From positions 1-64,000 of the forward strand of contig CAOKMT010000002.1 in assembly GCA_948469885.1 (NCBI GenBank): a DNA stretch of 64,000 nucleotides, given 5' to 3'. Within the stretch, counting starts at the first letter, position 1, and every line of letters starts with the position of its first letter. This document shows positions 18,247 through 26,284 of this stretch, one piece after another. The translations under genes were made by a program, and so were the position numbers. The notes under the pieces were generated by a model, which was given only the letters and a program-made list of their open reading frames with translations, was not told the origin of the DNA and ran no database searches. Source of the DNA: an uncultured Sporosarcina sp. (lineage in GTDB: Bacteria > Bacillota > Bacilli > Bacillales_A > Planococcaceae).

Positions 18247-19690
18247 AATAGCGACTGAGCACCAAGTGGAGAAAAAGCATTTATTCATAAACGGGGAAAG
18301 GGTAGAGGCGGCAAGCTATGCCTCTCTCTACGCCCCGTATTCAGAAGAGAAAATTGCAGCGGTTGCAATGGCGGATGAACAGTTGACGAAGCGAGCAATC
18401 GATGCGGCCTATGAGGCTCAAGAAGTGATCGGCGACATGCCAGCTTTCGAGCGAGCGAAAATACTAGAAAAAGTCGTTGAATTACTTAAAGAACGTGCAG
18501 AGGAAGCAGCAAAAATCATTGCGCTTGAATCATCCAAACCGATGATGTTCGCGAAAGCGGAAGTTGACAGAACGATTGAAACGTATAAATTTGCTGCTGA
18601 AGAAGCGAAGCGAATTCAAGGGGAAATGATTCCGTTCGACGCCGCGAGTGGCGGTGTGGGAAGGATCGGTTATACGTTGAGAGAATCGATTGGAGTCATT
18701 GGGGCAATTACGCCGTTTAACTTTCCGTTAAATCTTGTCGCCCATAAAGTTGGTCCTGCAATTGCAGCAGGTAATTCGATTGTGTTGAAACCGGCTTCGC
18801 AAACACCGCTTTCGGCATTTTTCATCGCAGATCTATTTGAAGCAGCGGGTCTTCCGGCAGGTGTCCTCAATGTCGTGACAGGTCCCGGAAGCATTGTAGG
18901 TGATCAGATTGTACAAGATGACAGAGTGAGTATGGTTACCTTCACGGGAAGCCCAAGCGTGGGGACCGAGATTAAGAAAAAAGCGGGATTGAAAAAAACG
19001 ACGTTGGAGTTAGGGTCCAATGCTGCGCTTATCATCGACAAAGACATTGAAATCGATAGACTCCTAGACCGTTGTACAATGGGCGCTTTTTCGAATCAAG
19101 GACAAGTGTGCATCTCGTTGCAACGGGTGTATGTCCATGAGCAATTATATGATGAATTTATTGAAAAATTTGAACGGTCAGCGCGGCGGTTAAAGCTCGG
19201 AGATCCGCTCGATGAGGATACATATGTCTCATCGTTGATTGCGAAAGAAGAGTTGGAAAGGTCACTTCTTTGGATTGAGGAGGCGAAGCAAAATGGCGCG
19301 GAAGTTATTGCTGGCGGAAAGGTGCAAGGCAATGTGCTTGAACCGACGATCATTGTTAATGCGGATCGGGGATTGAAAGTGTCGTGCCAAGAAGTTTTCG
19401 CACCGCTCGTCGTTGTTAATTCAGTGACATCAGTGGAGGAAGCGGTGAACCTTGTGAATGACTCCCGCTTCGGTTTACAGGCGGGGATTTACACAAATAA
19501 TGTCAAACACGCTTTATACGCTTCTAAAAAGTTGCATGTCGGCGGGGTCATCATTAATGATGTACCGACGTATCGAGTTGACCAAATGCCTTATGGGGGC
19601 GTCAAGGATAGTGGGACAGGACGTGAAGGGGTGAAGTATGCAGTTGAAGAGATGACGGAGATGAAACTCGTTGTTTGGAATGAAGAATAA
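18239..19690 (+). CDS. NAD(P)-dependent aldehyde dehydrogenase
   Basis: 483 residues, full length for the ALDH superfamily. Catalytic Cys291 (GQVCISLQ), general base Glu257 (TLELGSNAAL), Asn161 (TPFNFPLN) and the cofactor loop FTGSPSVGTEI are present. It resembles the lactaldehyde/glyceraldehyde-type branch more than classical betaine aldehyde dehydrogenases. It overlaps the oxygenase gene by 8 bp with GGAGG before the ATG, so the two are translationally coupled. It would oxidise the aldehyde released by the oxygenase; for carnitine that is malic semialdehyde to malate. Confidence 0.9.
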   Translation: MNKIATEHQVEKKHLFINGERVEAASYASLYAPYSEEKIAAVAMADEQLTKRAIDAAYEAQEVIGDMPAFERAKILEKVVELLKERAEEAAKIIALESSKPMMFAKAEVDRTIETYKFAAEEAKRIQGEMIPFDAASGGVGRIGYTLRESIGVIGAITPFNFPLNLVAHKVGPAIAAGNSIVLKPASQTPLSAFFIADLFEAAGLPAGVLNVVTGPGSIVGDQIVQDDRVSMVTFTGSPSVGTEIKKKAGLKKTTLELGSNAALIIDKDIEIDRLLDRCTMGAFSNQGQVCISLQRVYVHEQLYDEFIEKFERSARRLKLGDPLDEDTYVSSLIAKEELERSLLWIEEAKQNGAEVIAGGKVQGNVLEPTIIVNADRGLKVSCQEVFAPLVVVNSVTSVEEAVNLVNDSRFGLQAGIYTNNVKHALYASKKLHVGGVIINDVPTYRVDQMPYGGVKDSGTGREGVKYAVEEMTEMKLVVWNEE

Positions 19691-19972
19691 GGAGTCAAAA
19701 TATGCTATAATTCTACTTCGAACGTTGATTCTATCGAATTTATGAATGTTGGTATGTGTTTCATACGCAGGCGTCAATCGCATAACGAAGGGTCCAATTT
19801 TGTATCATATTCTACCAACTCTGAGGTGATTATTAGATCACCTTGGGGCTTGGTGGAAAATCTCCTCTAGTGTCGCCGCGTCAACAAGAAATTTTGATCC
19901 CATACTATTCAGACGTTCACCACAAATGATGGAGGGCTCTCTCCATAACTGAATATTAACAGGAGGGTTTGC
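19691..19972 (+). other. Gap between aldehyde dehydrogenase and BCCT transporter genes
   Basis: No gene seen. Two inverted repeats lie here: AGGTGAT (19824-19830) with ATCACCT (19837-19843), and ATGGAG (19929-19934) with CTCCAT (19941-19946), the latter just before the ribosome binding site of the transporter. No -24/-12 element or clear terminator was found, so the transporter may be read from the upstream operon or from an unrecognised promoter. Confidence 0.4.
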
Positions 19973-21604
19973 ATGAATGGCAAGAAAACTGTGCTGTATT
20001 TTTCACTGGCCGCCAGTTTGGCCTTAATCAGTGTTGGTATATTTGCTCCGAATCAATTGGAGATGTTCTCTAATTCCGCACTTTCATTTATCTACAATCA
20101 TCTGGGCTGGTTCATTTTAGGAAGCGTTTTTACTTTTTTCATTTTTTGTATGTATCTTGGCCTTTCTAAATTTGGACATATCCGGTTAGGGGATGACGAT
20201 GATCGTCCCGAATATAAAACAGCTACTTGGATTGGCATGTTGTTTAGTGCTTCCATCGGGATTAGCCTTGTCTTTTGGGGTGTAGCGGAACCGGTTTCTT
20301 ATTATATTGATCCGCCATATGGTCAAGGGTCATCGGAACAATCAGCTAAACTCGCGATGCAATTTGTCTATTTGCATTGGGGCGTATCCGCTTGGGCTTG
20401 TTACGCAGTCGTAGGTGTCTCTCTAGCCTTTTTTCAATTTAGGAAAAAGCTTCCATCCTCTTTAAGCTCCGTTTTTTATCCTTTGCTAGGAGACAAAGTG
20501 AAAGGTTCTTTCGGCAAGTTTATCGATGTCGTTGTCATCCTTTCGATTGTCATTGGTATTGCGACGTCACTAGGTTTTGGAACATTACAAGTGAACAGTG
20601 GCATGAACTACTTATGGGGGCTGCCCGTCAGTTTTTCCACGCAAGCGATTATTATCTTGATTATCAGTCTAATTTACGTCGGTTCTACCGTTTCAGGACT
20701 TCAAGGAGCGATGAAACATTTATCGAATCTGAATATGTTGCTTGCGTTTGCTTTATTAGCTTTTGTGTTATTTCTCGGACCGACACAAACGATATTTCAA
20801 ATCTTTTTCCAAGGCATTAGCGATTACGCACAAAATTTTGTCGGGATGTCATTCCGAACGGAGCCGTACGGTGATGGATCTTGGATAGCGAGTTGGACAT
20901 TGTTCTACTTCGGTTGGTGGATTGCTTGGGCACCACTTGTTGGTAGCTTTGTAGCTAGAATTTCAAAAGGCAGAACGATTAAAGAATTTATGATGGGCGC
21001 TATTTTTATCCCTGTCCTTGGTTCGTTCTTCTGGTTTGCAGTGATGGGTGGCTCAGCCATTGCCCTCATACAAAATGCGGGTCAAACTGCGCTTGCGACA
21101 GCTGTATCAGCAGATGTCACTTCGGCGCTGTTTAAGTTTTTTGATTACTTTCCGATGAGTGTGTTTTTAAGCGTTTTAGCAATGGTCCTTGTGCTTATTT
21201 TCTTTATCACTTCAGCGAATTCGGCTGTTTTTGTATTAGGAATGATCAGTGAAAATGGGAATCCGAATCCTTCTCATTTTACAAAAGTTGTTTGGGGCAT
21301 CGTCATTGCGATCATCGCGGCAGTATTAATTATGACGGGTGGATTGGCAGGTTTACAGTCGATTCTTGTGGCCACCGCAATCCCACTGGCTATTTTGTTA
21401 CTCTTCATATGTTATTCCACATACCTAGGGTTGAAGGACGAATTGGCATCTCCTCGGACTGAGAAAAGTAAAGAGATCCAAGAAACAAAGAGAGTCGAAG
21501 AGCCAGAACGAAAAGAAAGCAAAGGGTTACAAGATGAATTGGTCCTTTCTATTTCCAAAAAGAAGAAAGCGCCTAAAAAATCGGTCGTCAACGTACCGAA
21601 GTAA
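19973..21604 (+). CDS. BCCT-family quaternary ammonium transporter
   Basis: 543 residues, 12 TM segments, with a charged C-terminal tail of about 70 residues (KSKEIQETKRVEEPERKESK) that may sense osmotic or ionic conditions. The aromatic box of the family is kept: W, W and Y in LHWGVSAWACY (TM4) and FYFGWWIAWAPLVG (TM8). The glycine stretch of TM3, AGMGIGL in sodium-coupled betaine carriers, reads ASIGISL here, a change in a region that sets substrate and coupling. AACAGGAGGG precedes the ATG. It probably imports the substrate of the upstream oxygenase. Confidence 0.92.
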   Translation: MNGKKTVLYFSLAASLALISVGIFAPNQLEMFSNSALSFIYNHLGWFILGSVFTFFIFCMYLGLSKFGHIRLGDDDDRPEYKTATWIGMLFSASIGISLVFWGVAEPVSYYIDPPYGQGSSEQSAKLAMQFVYLHWGVSAWACYAVVGVSLAFFQFRKKLPSSLSSVFYPLLGDKVKGSFGKFIDVVVILSIVIGIATSLGFGTLQVNSGMNYLWGLPVSFSTQAIIILIISLIYVGSTVSGLQGAMKHLSNLNMLLAFALLAFVLFLGPTQTIFQIFFQGISDYAQNFVGMSFRTEPYGDGSWIASWTLFYFGWWIAWAPLVGSFVARISKGRTIKEFMMGAIFIPVLGSFFWFAVMGGSAIALIQNAGQTALATAVSADVTSALFKFFDYFPMSVFLSVLAMVLVLIFFITSANSAVFVLGMISENGNPNPSHFTKVVWGIVIAIIAAVLIMTGGLAGLQSILVATAIPLAILLLFICYSTYLGLKDELASPRTEKSKEIQETKRVEEPERKESKGLQDELVLSISKKKKAPKKSVVNVPK

Positions 21605-21641
21605 AGATTTCGTTGAAAATGCGATTATCCATTGAAAATTC

Positions 21642-21655
21642 TGCAAACGCTTCCA
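21642..21655 (+). promoter_or_regulatory. cre-like CcpA site downstream of the transporter gene
   Basis: TGCAAACGCTTCCA matches TGNAANCGNTNNCA at every fixed position. It lies 37 bp after the transporter stop and well before the terminator at 21777, with no gene between except an 18-codon frame that I do not call. It could act as a roadblock or be chance. Confidence 0.4.
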
Positions 21656-21776
21656 TGTTAAAATGGAAAAGTGTAGAAAAGCAAGGGTGCAAGAGGAAAG
21701 CAATCACTTAAGAAAATGATAAAGGCTACTACGCCTTTGCGGAGTACTGCGTTATTTCATTACTTCACGTATATTC

Positions 21777-21822
21777 AAAAAAGTAGAGGAAGGAATTTAT
21801 TAAAATTCCCCTCTACTTTTTT
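21777..21822. terminator. Strong bidirectional terminator
   Basis: AAAAAAGTAGAGG-AA-GGAATTT pairs with AAATTCC-CCTCTACTTTTTT around a 4-5 base loop, with one 2-base bulge. It serves the transporter gene (plus) and the hydrolase gene at 21841 (minus). Confidence 0.92.
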
Positions 21823-21840
21823 ACTTTGTGAACAGATTCA

Positions 21841-22581
21841 TCAAATCTTATATACTTTACCGACTTGTGCGATTTCTGTGGCTCCTTTGTATTGACGCAC
21901 CGCCGCTTGAAGAATTTCATCTACCTCTCCATGTAAAGGTAAATGAGTGAGGAGAAGCCGTTTTACGCCTGCCAACTTCGCCAGCTTCCCGGCTTCGCTG
22001 CCCCCCATATGTCCAGGAGCAATCCCGATATGCTTTTCATACAAATTTGCTTCACTCACCAATAAATCTGCATCTTGTGCGAAAGGAATCAGCTTCGGTT
22101 GCCATTCGGTATCGGCGGTAAAGACGACAGAACGTTCGCCAATCTCGATTTTTATAGCGAGACAATAGACGGGGTGGATGGTTGGACAAAAAGAGACGGT
22201 GAAAGGACCTATCTGAACAATATCTTCTTCCGAAACCCCGACGCCGACTGTCCGTTCTTTGTAGGACAATTTTATAAAGTTCTCTGTATCGAGGATAGGG
22301 GCGTAAATCGGAAGAACCGGTGCCGGCTCACCAAGATGGTATTGAATGAGGCGGCTATATTGAAGGCTGCCGATGTCGGCAATGTGGTCCGCGTGATAAT
22401 GTGTCAAAAGGATCGCATCTAACTTTTCCAAAGGTAAGTAATTTTGTAAAGAAGCGAGGACGCCACTGCCACAGTCGATGAGGCAATGAAAGCCTTCATA
22501 TTCGAGTAAAAATGAAGACGTCGCTCCACCTGCTTTCGGATAGCCGCCCCAAATACCGATTGGAATGATTTGCAAGTTCAT
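21841..22581 (-). CDS. Metallo-beta-lactamase-fold hydrolase (YhfI-like, RNase Z-related)
   Basis: 246 residues. The metal-binding motif THYHADHIAD, a C-terminal Asp (VFTADTE) and further His residues (APGHMGG, LLTHLPLH) are present, so both zinc sites should be intact. Similar to Bacillus YhfI, an uncharacterised relative of RNase Z and cyclic phosphodiesterases. The internal ATG at 22581 is chosen because AAAAAGGAAGTG directly precedes it; ATG 22596 would add five residues. Monocistronic, between a terminator and a divergent transporter. Confidence 0.85.
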   Translation of the reverse strand: MNLQIIPIGIWGGYPKAGGATSSFLLEYEGFHCLIDCGSGVLASLQNYLPLEKLDAILLTHYHADHIADIGSLQYSRLIQYHLGEPAPVLPIYAPILDTENFIKLSYKERTVGVGVSEEDIVQIGPFTVSFCPTIHPVYCLAIKIEIGERSVVFTADTEWQPKLIPFAQDADLLVSEANLYEKHIGIAPGHMGGSEAGKLAKLAGVKRLLLTHLPLHGEVDEILQAAVRQYKGATEIAQVGKVYKI

Positions 22582-22793
22582 CACTTCCTTTTTCATTTTG
22601 TACGCAGATTAAGTATAGCGTCGGAAGACTTGATTGAAAAGTGGGAAGGTCGCGTGAATTCGGCATAGTTAGTCTTATCGTTTAGCTATTCATTCCTATC
22701 TGGAAATCTTATATACTAGGACATGGTTTACGATAAAACCCTATATTCTGAATATTAATTAACTTATTCAATAGGAGTTGGAAGGAGTATTTC

Positions 22794-24326
22794 ATGGAAA
22801 CGAAAAGAACAGGTTTTTTCCAAAAGTTTCTCAATATAGTGGAAACGACAGGAAATAAACTGCCGCATCCGGTTACATTGTTTGCGGGGCTTGCATTATT
22901 AGTGATCATTGTCTCATGGATTGTGTCCATGTTCGGGGTCAGTGTGGAGCACCCTGGACAAGCGGGTGAAATGATTACGGTAAAAAACTTGCTGAGCGCT
23001 GAAGGGATCGAATATATATTTACCCAAATGACTCAAAACTTTGTCGGGTTTGCACCACTTGGGGTTGTGCTCGTCACAATGTTGGGTATTGGGCTAGCAG
23101 AAGGCACGGGATTGATCAGTGCATTGCTCCGCGGATTTGTCTTATCTGTACCAAAAAGACTAATTACACTCGGACTTGTGTTTGCAGGTGTAATGTCCAG
23201 TGTCGCTTCTGATGCAGGATATGTTGTTTTGCCACCACTTGGGGCGGTTATATTCGCTGCGATCGGTCGTCATCCGCTTGCTGGCTTGGCTGCTGCCTTC
23301 GCAGGCGTCTCTGGGGGGTTCAGTGCGAACCTTTTCTTGTCGGGCACAGATGCGTTACTCGGTGAGTTGACGATTGCCGCAGCTGCCATCATTGATCCGA
23401 CCTATGCAGAAAACATGAATATTGCCATGAACTATTACTTTATTATGGTGTCGGTCATTGTCTTGACGTTTGTTGGTGCATGGGTAACAGAAAAAATTGT
23501 CGAACCACGTCTTGGAGAATACACGGGTGAATTCCGTGAAAAACTTGAAAAGTTAACGTCAGTGGAGAAAAAGGGGTTGCTATGGGCAACTATTTCTGTC
23601 GTTGTCACTGGGGTTCTTGTTTCTTTATTGATCTTACCAGAATGGGGACCGCTGCGCGGTGTCGAGGGTGAGATGCCGATCATCCGCTCGCCATTCATGA
23701 GTTCGTTAGTTCCGATTATTGCTTTACTATTCTTTGTCCCTGGACTTGTTTATGGAAGAGTGACGAAAGGGATTCGAGATGATAAAGATGTAGCGGCGAT
23801 GATGTCGGCGACGATGGCTTCGATGGGGATGTTCATCGTGCTATCTTTCACGGCGGGACAGTTCGTCGCATTTTTCTCTGAATCGAATATGGGGCTTGTT
23901 ATCGGTGTATACGGAGCCCAATTCTTAGAGAGTATTAATTTGACGGGAATTCCGCTTTTGTTGGTCTTCATTTTAATCGCCGCATTTATTAACTTGTTTA
24001 TCGGAAGTGCATCAGCAAAGTGGGCCATGATGGCGCCAGTTTTCGTTCCGATTATGATGCAGCTTGGCTACTCGCCTGAATTGACACAAATGGCGTATCG
24101 GGTTGCCGATTCGGCGACGAATATCATTTCGCCACTCATGACATACTTTGCGATTATTATTGCATTCGCGCAAAAGTACGATAAAAAGATGGGAATCGGA
24201 ACACTCATTTCCGTCATGTTCCCATACAGTATCTTTTTCTTAATCTTCTGGACGGCGACACTCATCGTCTGGATGTTACTCGGAATCGATCTTGGGCCTG
24301 GATCAGGCATCTACTATACAAATTAA
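22794..24326 (+). CDS. AbgT-family transporter
   Basis: 510 residues, multi-TM. The N-terminal VETTGNKLPHPVTLF segment and two re-entrant hairpin regions (VASDAGYVVLPPLGAV and FIGSASAKWAMMAPVFVP) are characteristic of the AbgT family. Members take up p-aminobenzoyl-glutamate or export antifolates. GGAAGGAG precedes the ATG. An inverted repeat TGAATA-N10-TATTCA (22749-22770) lies just upstream and might be an operator. No peptidase gene accompanies it, unlike abgAB-abgT. Confidence 0.9.
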   Translation: METKRTGFFQKFLNIVETTGNKLPHPVTLFAGLALLVIIVSWIVSMFGVSVEHPGQAGEMITVKNLLSAEGIEYIFTQMTQNFVGFAPLGVVLVTMLGIGLAEGTGLISALLRGFVLSVPKRLITLGLVFAGVMSSVASDAGYVVLPPLGAVIFAAIGRHPLAGLAAAFAGVSGGFSANLFLSGTDALLGELTIAAAAIIDPTYAENMNIAMNYYFIMVSVIVLTFVGAWVTEKIVEPRLGEYTGEFREKLEKLTSVEKKGLLWATISVVVTGVLVSLLILPEWGPLRGVEGEMPIIRSPFMSSLVPIIALLFFVPGLVYGRVTKGIRDDKDVAAMMSATMASMGMFIVLSFTAGQFVAFFSESNMGLVIGVYGAQFLESINLTGIPLLLVFILIAAFINLFIGSASAKWAMMAPVFVPIMMQLGYSPELTQMAYRVADSATNIISPLMTYFAIIIAFAQKYDKKMGIGTLISVMFPYSIFFLIFWTATLIVWMLLGIDLGPGSGIYYTN

Positions 24327-24333
24327 GCAAATC

Positions 24334-24368
24334 AACACCTTGGACAGCAATCGTTCAAGGTGTTTTTT
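24334..24368 (+). terminator. Intrinsic terminator after the AbgT transporter
   Basis: AACACCTTG pairs with CAAGGTGTT, followed by six Ts at 24362-24367. Confidence 0.88.
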
Positions 24369-24434
24369 GTTTGGAAGCTTGCGGAGGATTTTCTACTTCT
24401 AGATATGTAATTTTAAGAAAAATTAAAAATATGA

Positions 24435-24463
24435 TTGACAGAAAACGAAATGCTTGGTAAATT
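24435..24463 (+). promoter_or_regulatory. Sigma-A promoter of the oligopeptide importer operon
   Basis: Perfect TTGACA at 24435-24440, 17-bp spacer, TAAATT at 24458-24463. The binding-protein gene starts 80 bp downstream. Confidence 0.75.
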
Positions 24464-24481
24464 GTCACTAGTCGCTAATAA

Positions 24482-24494
24482 CCTAGTTAACAGG
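24482..24494 (+). promoter_or_regulatory. CCTAGTTAACRGG element, copy 1
   Basis: CCTAGTTAACAGG lies about 20 bp downstream of the -10 box. The same element, CCTAGTTAACGGG, recurs before the second binding-protein gene at 26213-26225. It contains the palindrome GTTAAC inside CC...GG. Either an operator or a relic of the gene duplication. Confidence 0.4.
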
Positions 24495-24543
24495 TAGGTA
24501 TAATATAAGTTTAGAGGAAAATGAGAGAAGAAGGGGTTGCAAA

Positions 24544-26154
24544 ATGCATAAGAAGGTTCGCTATCCATTTATACTATTCATTATAAGTTTGTTATCAATT
24601 GTAGGATTGGCCGGCTGCAGCGATGCGGGAACTAATGATGCCGTTAAAGACACTAAAAACGAAGCAGCAGGGGAACCAGTAACAAGTGGTACGCTGGAAG
24701 TTGCCATTGCATCAGATCCAGACACGATTGATTGGATGTACACAGGTGCCACAGTGACGAGAGACGTTGGCTGGCATATTTTCGAAACATTGTTTGCGTT
24801 GGATAAAGATTTTGCGACAAAGCCGATGATTGCAGAAGGGTTTGAAACGAACGATGAGGGAACTGTTTATACGATCAAACTTCGTGATGACGTGAAGTTT
24901 CATAATGGTTCGGTTGTGACCGCGGATGATGTAGTCGCTTCGCTGGAAAGATGGCGTAAAGTTTCCGCTGTCGGTGGGATTGCTGGCAACTATATCGAAG
25001 ATGTAAAGGTTATTTCAGATGTAGAGTTAGAAATTAAACTAAATGAACCTTATAGTTCGTTGTTGGCAGACATGTCTGCTCCCAAACAAGCGCTTATGAT
25101 TATTCCGGCTGAAATTGCGGAAGAAGCTGGTGAACAGCCGTTAGTTCCTGAACAACTTATTGGAACAGGCCCTTATCAATTTGAAAAATGGGAACGGGGA
25201 AATGAGATTTTGCTGACTCGGTTTGATGATTACGCAGCTCGTGAAGAAACAGATTGGGGCGGTTTAACAGGAGAGAAAATCGCCTATTACGAAGAACTCA
25301 AATTTCTCATTGTCAAGGATCCACAAGTAAGAGTGAATGGACTAAAAACGGGGTTGTATGACTATGCAGAAAACATTTCACCCGATTTGTACGAAGTTTT
25401 GGAAAGTACACCTAATATTGATTTAGTTACCTATATGAATGGGTATTCAACGGTAATTTTCGATAAGTCCGAAGCGCCATTTGATGACTTGAAAGTGCGT
25501 CAAGCGTTAAACCACGCACTTGATAAAAAGACAATCGCCGCAGCAACATATGGCAATGAACAATTTTACAGTTTTGATGGGGCACTTTTTGTGCCTGAAC
25601 AAACCGCACTCTACTCGGATAAAGGATTCGATCAATACTTGGCGTTTGACCAAGAAAAAGCAAAAAGTCTTTTAGAAGCGTCCAATTACAACGGCGAGCC
25701 GATTACAATTATGTACTCCAATAATAGTGAGAACTACAAAAAAATCTCGCAAATCGCAAAACAACAATTGGAGGAAGTTGGGTTCCAAGTGAAGTTAGAC
25801 CCTTACGAGTGGGCAACGTACCTTGAAAGATGGCAAGATCCTGCCAATTGGGACTTGGTCGTTGTTGGCTGGTCTACCCGATTTTCACCAAATGAGTTAG
25901 GGATGCTTGGGTTGGGCACTGCAAGCAGTGGGTGGTATGACAGTGAGCAGTGGGCAGACTCAGTGGCTCGTTGGGGAGTAGTCGAAACAGAAGAGCAGAA
26001 AAAAGAAGTGTTGACAGAGATGAACCAAATTGTCAATGATGAACTTCCATTTTTGAAAGTGGCCAACGAAACGCGACTTGATATAAAAAGTAATAAAATC
26101 ACTTATGATAGCTGGCTCGGTCAACGTCATTGGAACACATGGAAGAATGAATGA
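24544..26154 (+). CDS. Oligopeptide ABC transporter substrate-binding lipoprotein (copy 1)
   Basis: 536 residues, SBP family 5 (OppA/DppA). The lipobox LAGC ends a signal peptide at about residue 26. The conserved YTIKLRDDVKFHNGSVVTADDV family signature is seen around residues 100-120. It is about two-thirds identical by eye to the next gene. GAAGAAGGGG precedes the ATG. It captures peptide or similar substrates outside the membrane for the permease/ATPase genes at 27962-31869. Confidence 0.93.
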   Translation: MHKKVRYPFILFIISLLSIVGLAGCSDAGTNDAVKDTKNEAAGEPVTSGTLEVAIASDPDTIDWMYTGATVTRDVGWHIFETLFALDKDFATKPMIAEGFETNDEGTVYTIKLRDDVKFHNGSVVTADDVVASLERWRKVSAVGGIAGNYIEDVKVISDVELEIKLNEPYSSLLADMSAPKQALMIIPAEIAEEAGEQPLVPEQLIGTGPYQFEKWERGNEILLTRFDDYAAREETDWGGLTGEKIAYYEELKFLIVKDPQVRVNGLKTGLYDYAENISPDLYEVLESTPNIDLVTYMNGYSTVIFDKSEAPFDDLKVRQALNHALDKKTIAAATYGNEQFYSFDGALFVPEQTALYSDKGFDQYLAFDQEKAKSLLEASNYNGEPITIMYSNNSENYKKISQIAKQQLEEVGFQVKLDPYEWATYLERWQDPANWDLVVVGWSTRFSPNELGMLGLGTASSGWYDSEQWADSVARWGVVETEEQKKEVLTEMNQIVNDELPFLKVANETRLDIKSNKITYDSWLGQRHWNTWKNE

Positions 26155-26212
26155 CGTTAAACAGGAGGCTCCATCAGTAGACACTAAAGTAACAATTCTT
26201 TTATGTTAATAC

Positions 26213-26225
26213 CCTAGTTAACGGG
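26213..26225 (+). promoter_or_regulatory. CCTAGTTAACRGG element, copy 2
   Basis: CCTAGTTAACGGG, 12 of 13 bases identical to the copy at 24482. It lies 72 bp upstream of the second binding-protein start. No strong promoter precedes it here. Confidence 0.4.
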
Positions 26226-26284
26226 TGTGAATAATAAGGGATTGCTCAAGCGTAAGAACATGAATGAGGGAGATGGAAATAGAA

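Noticed and set aside
19691-19972. Second sigma-54 promoter before the BCCT gene
   Set aside because: No GG-N10-GC pair within a TGGCAC/TTGCA-like context was found.
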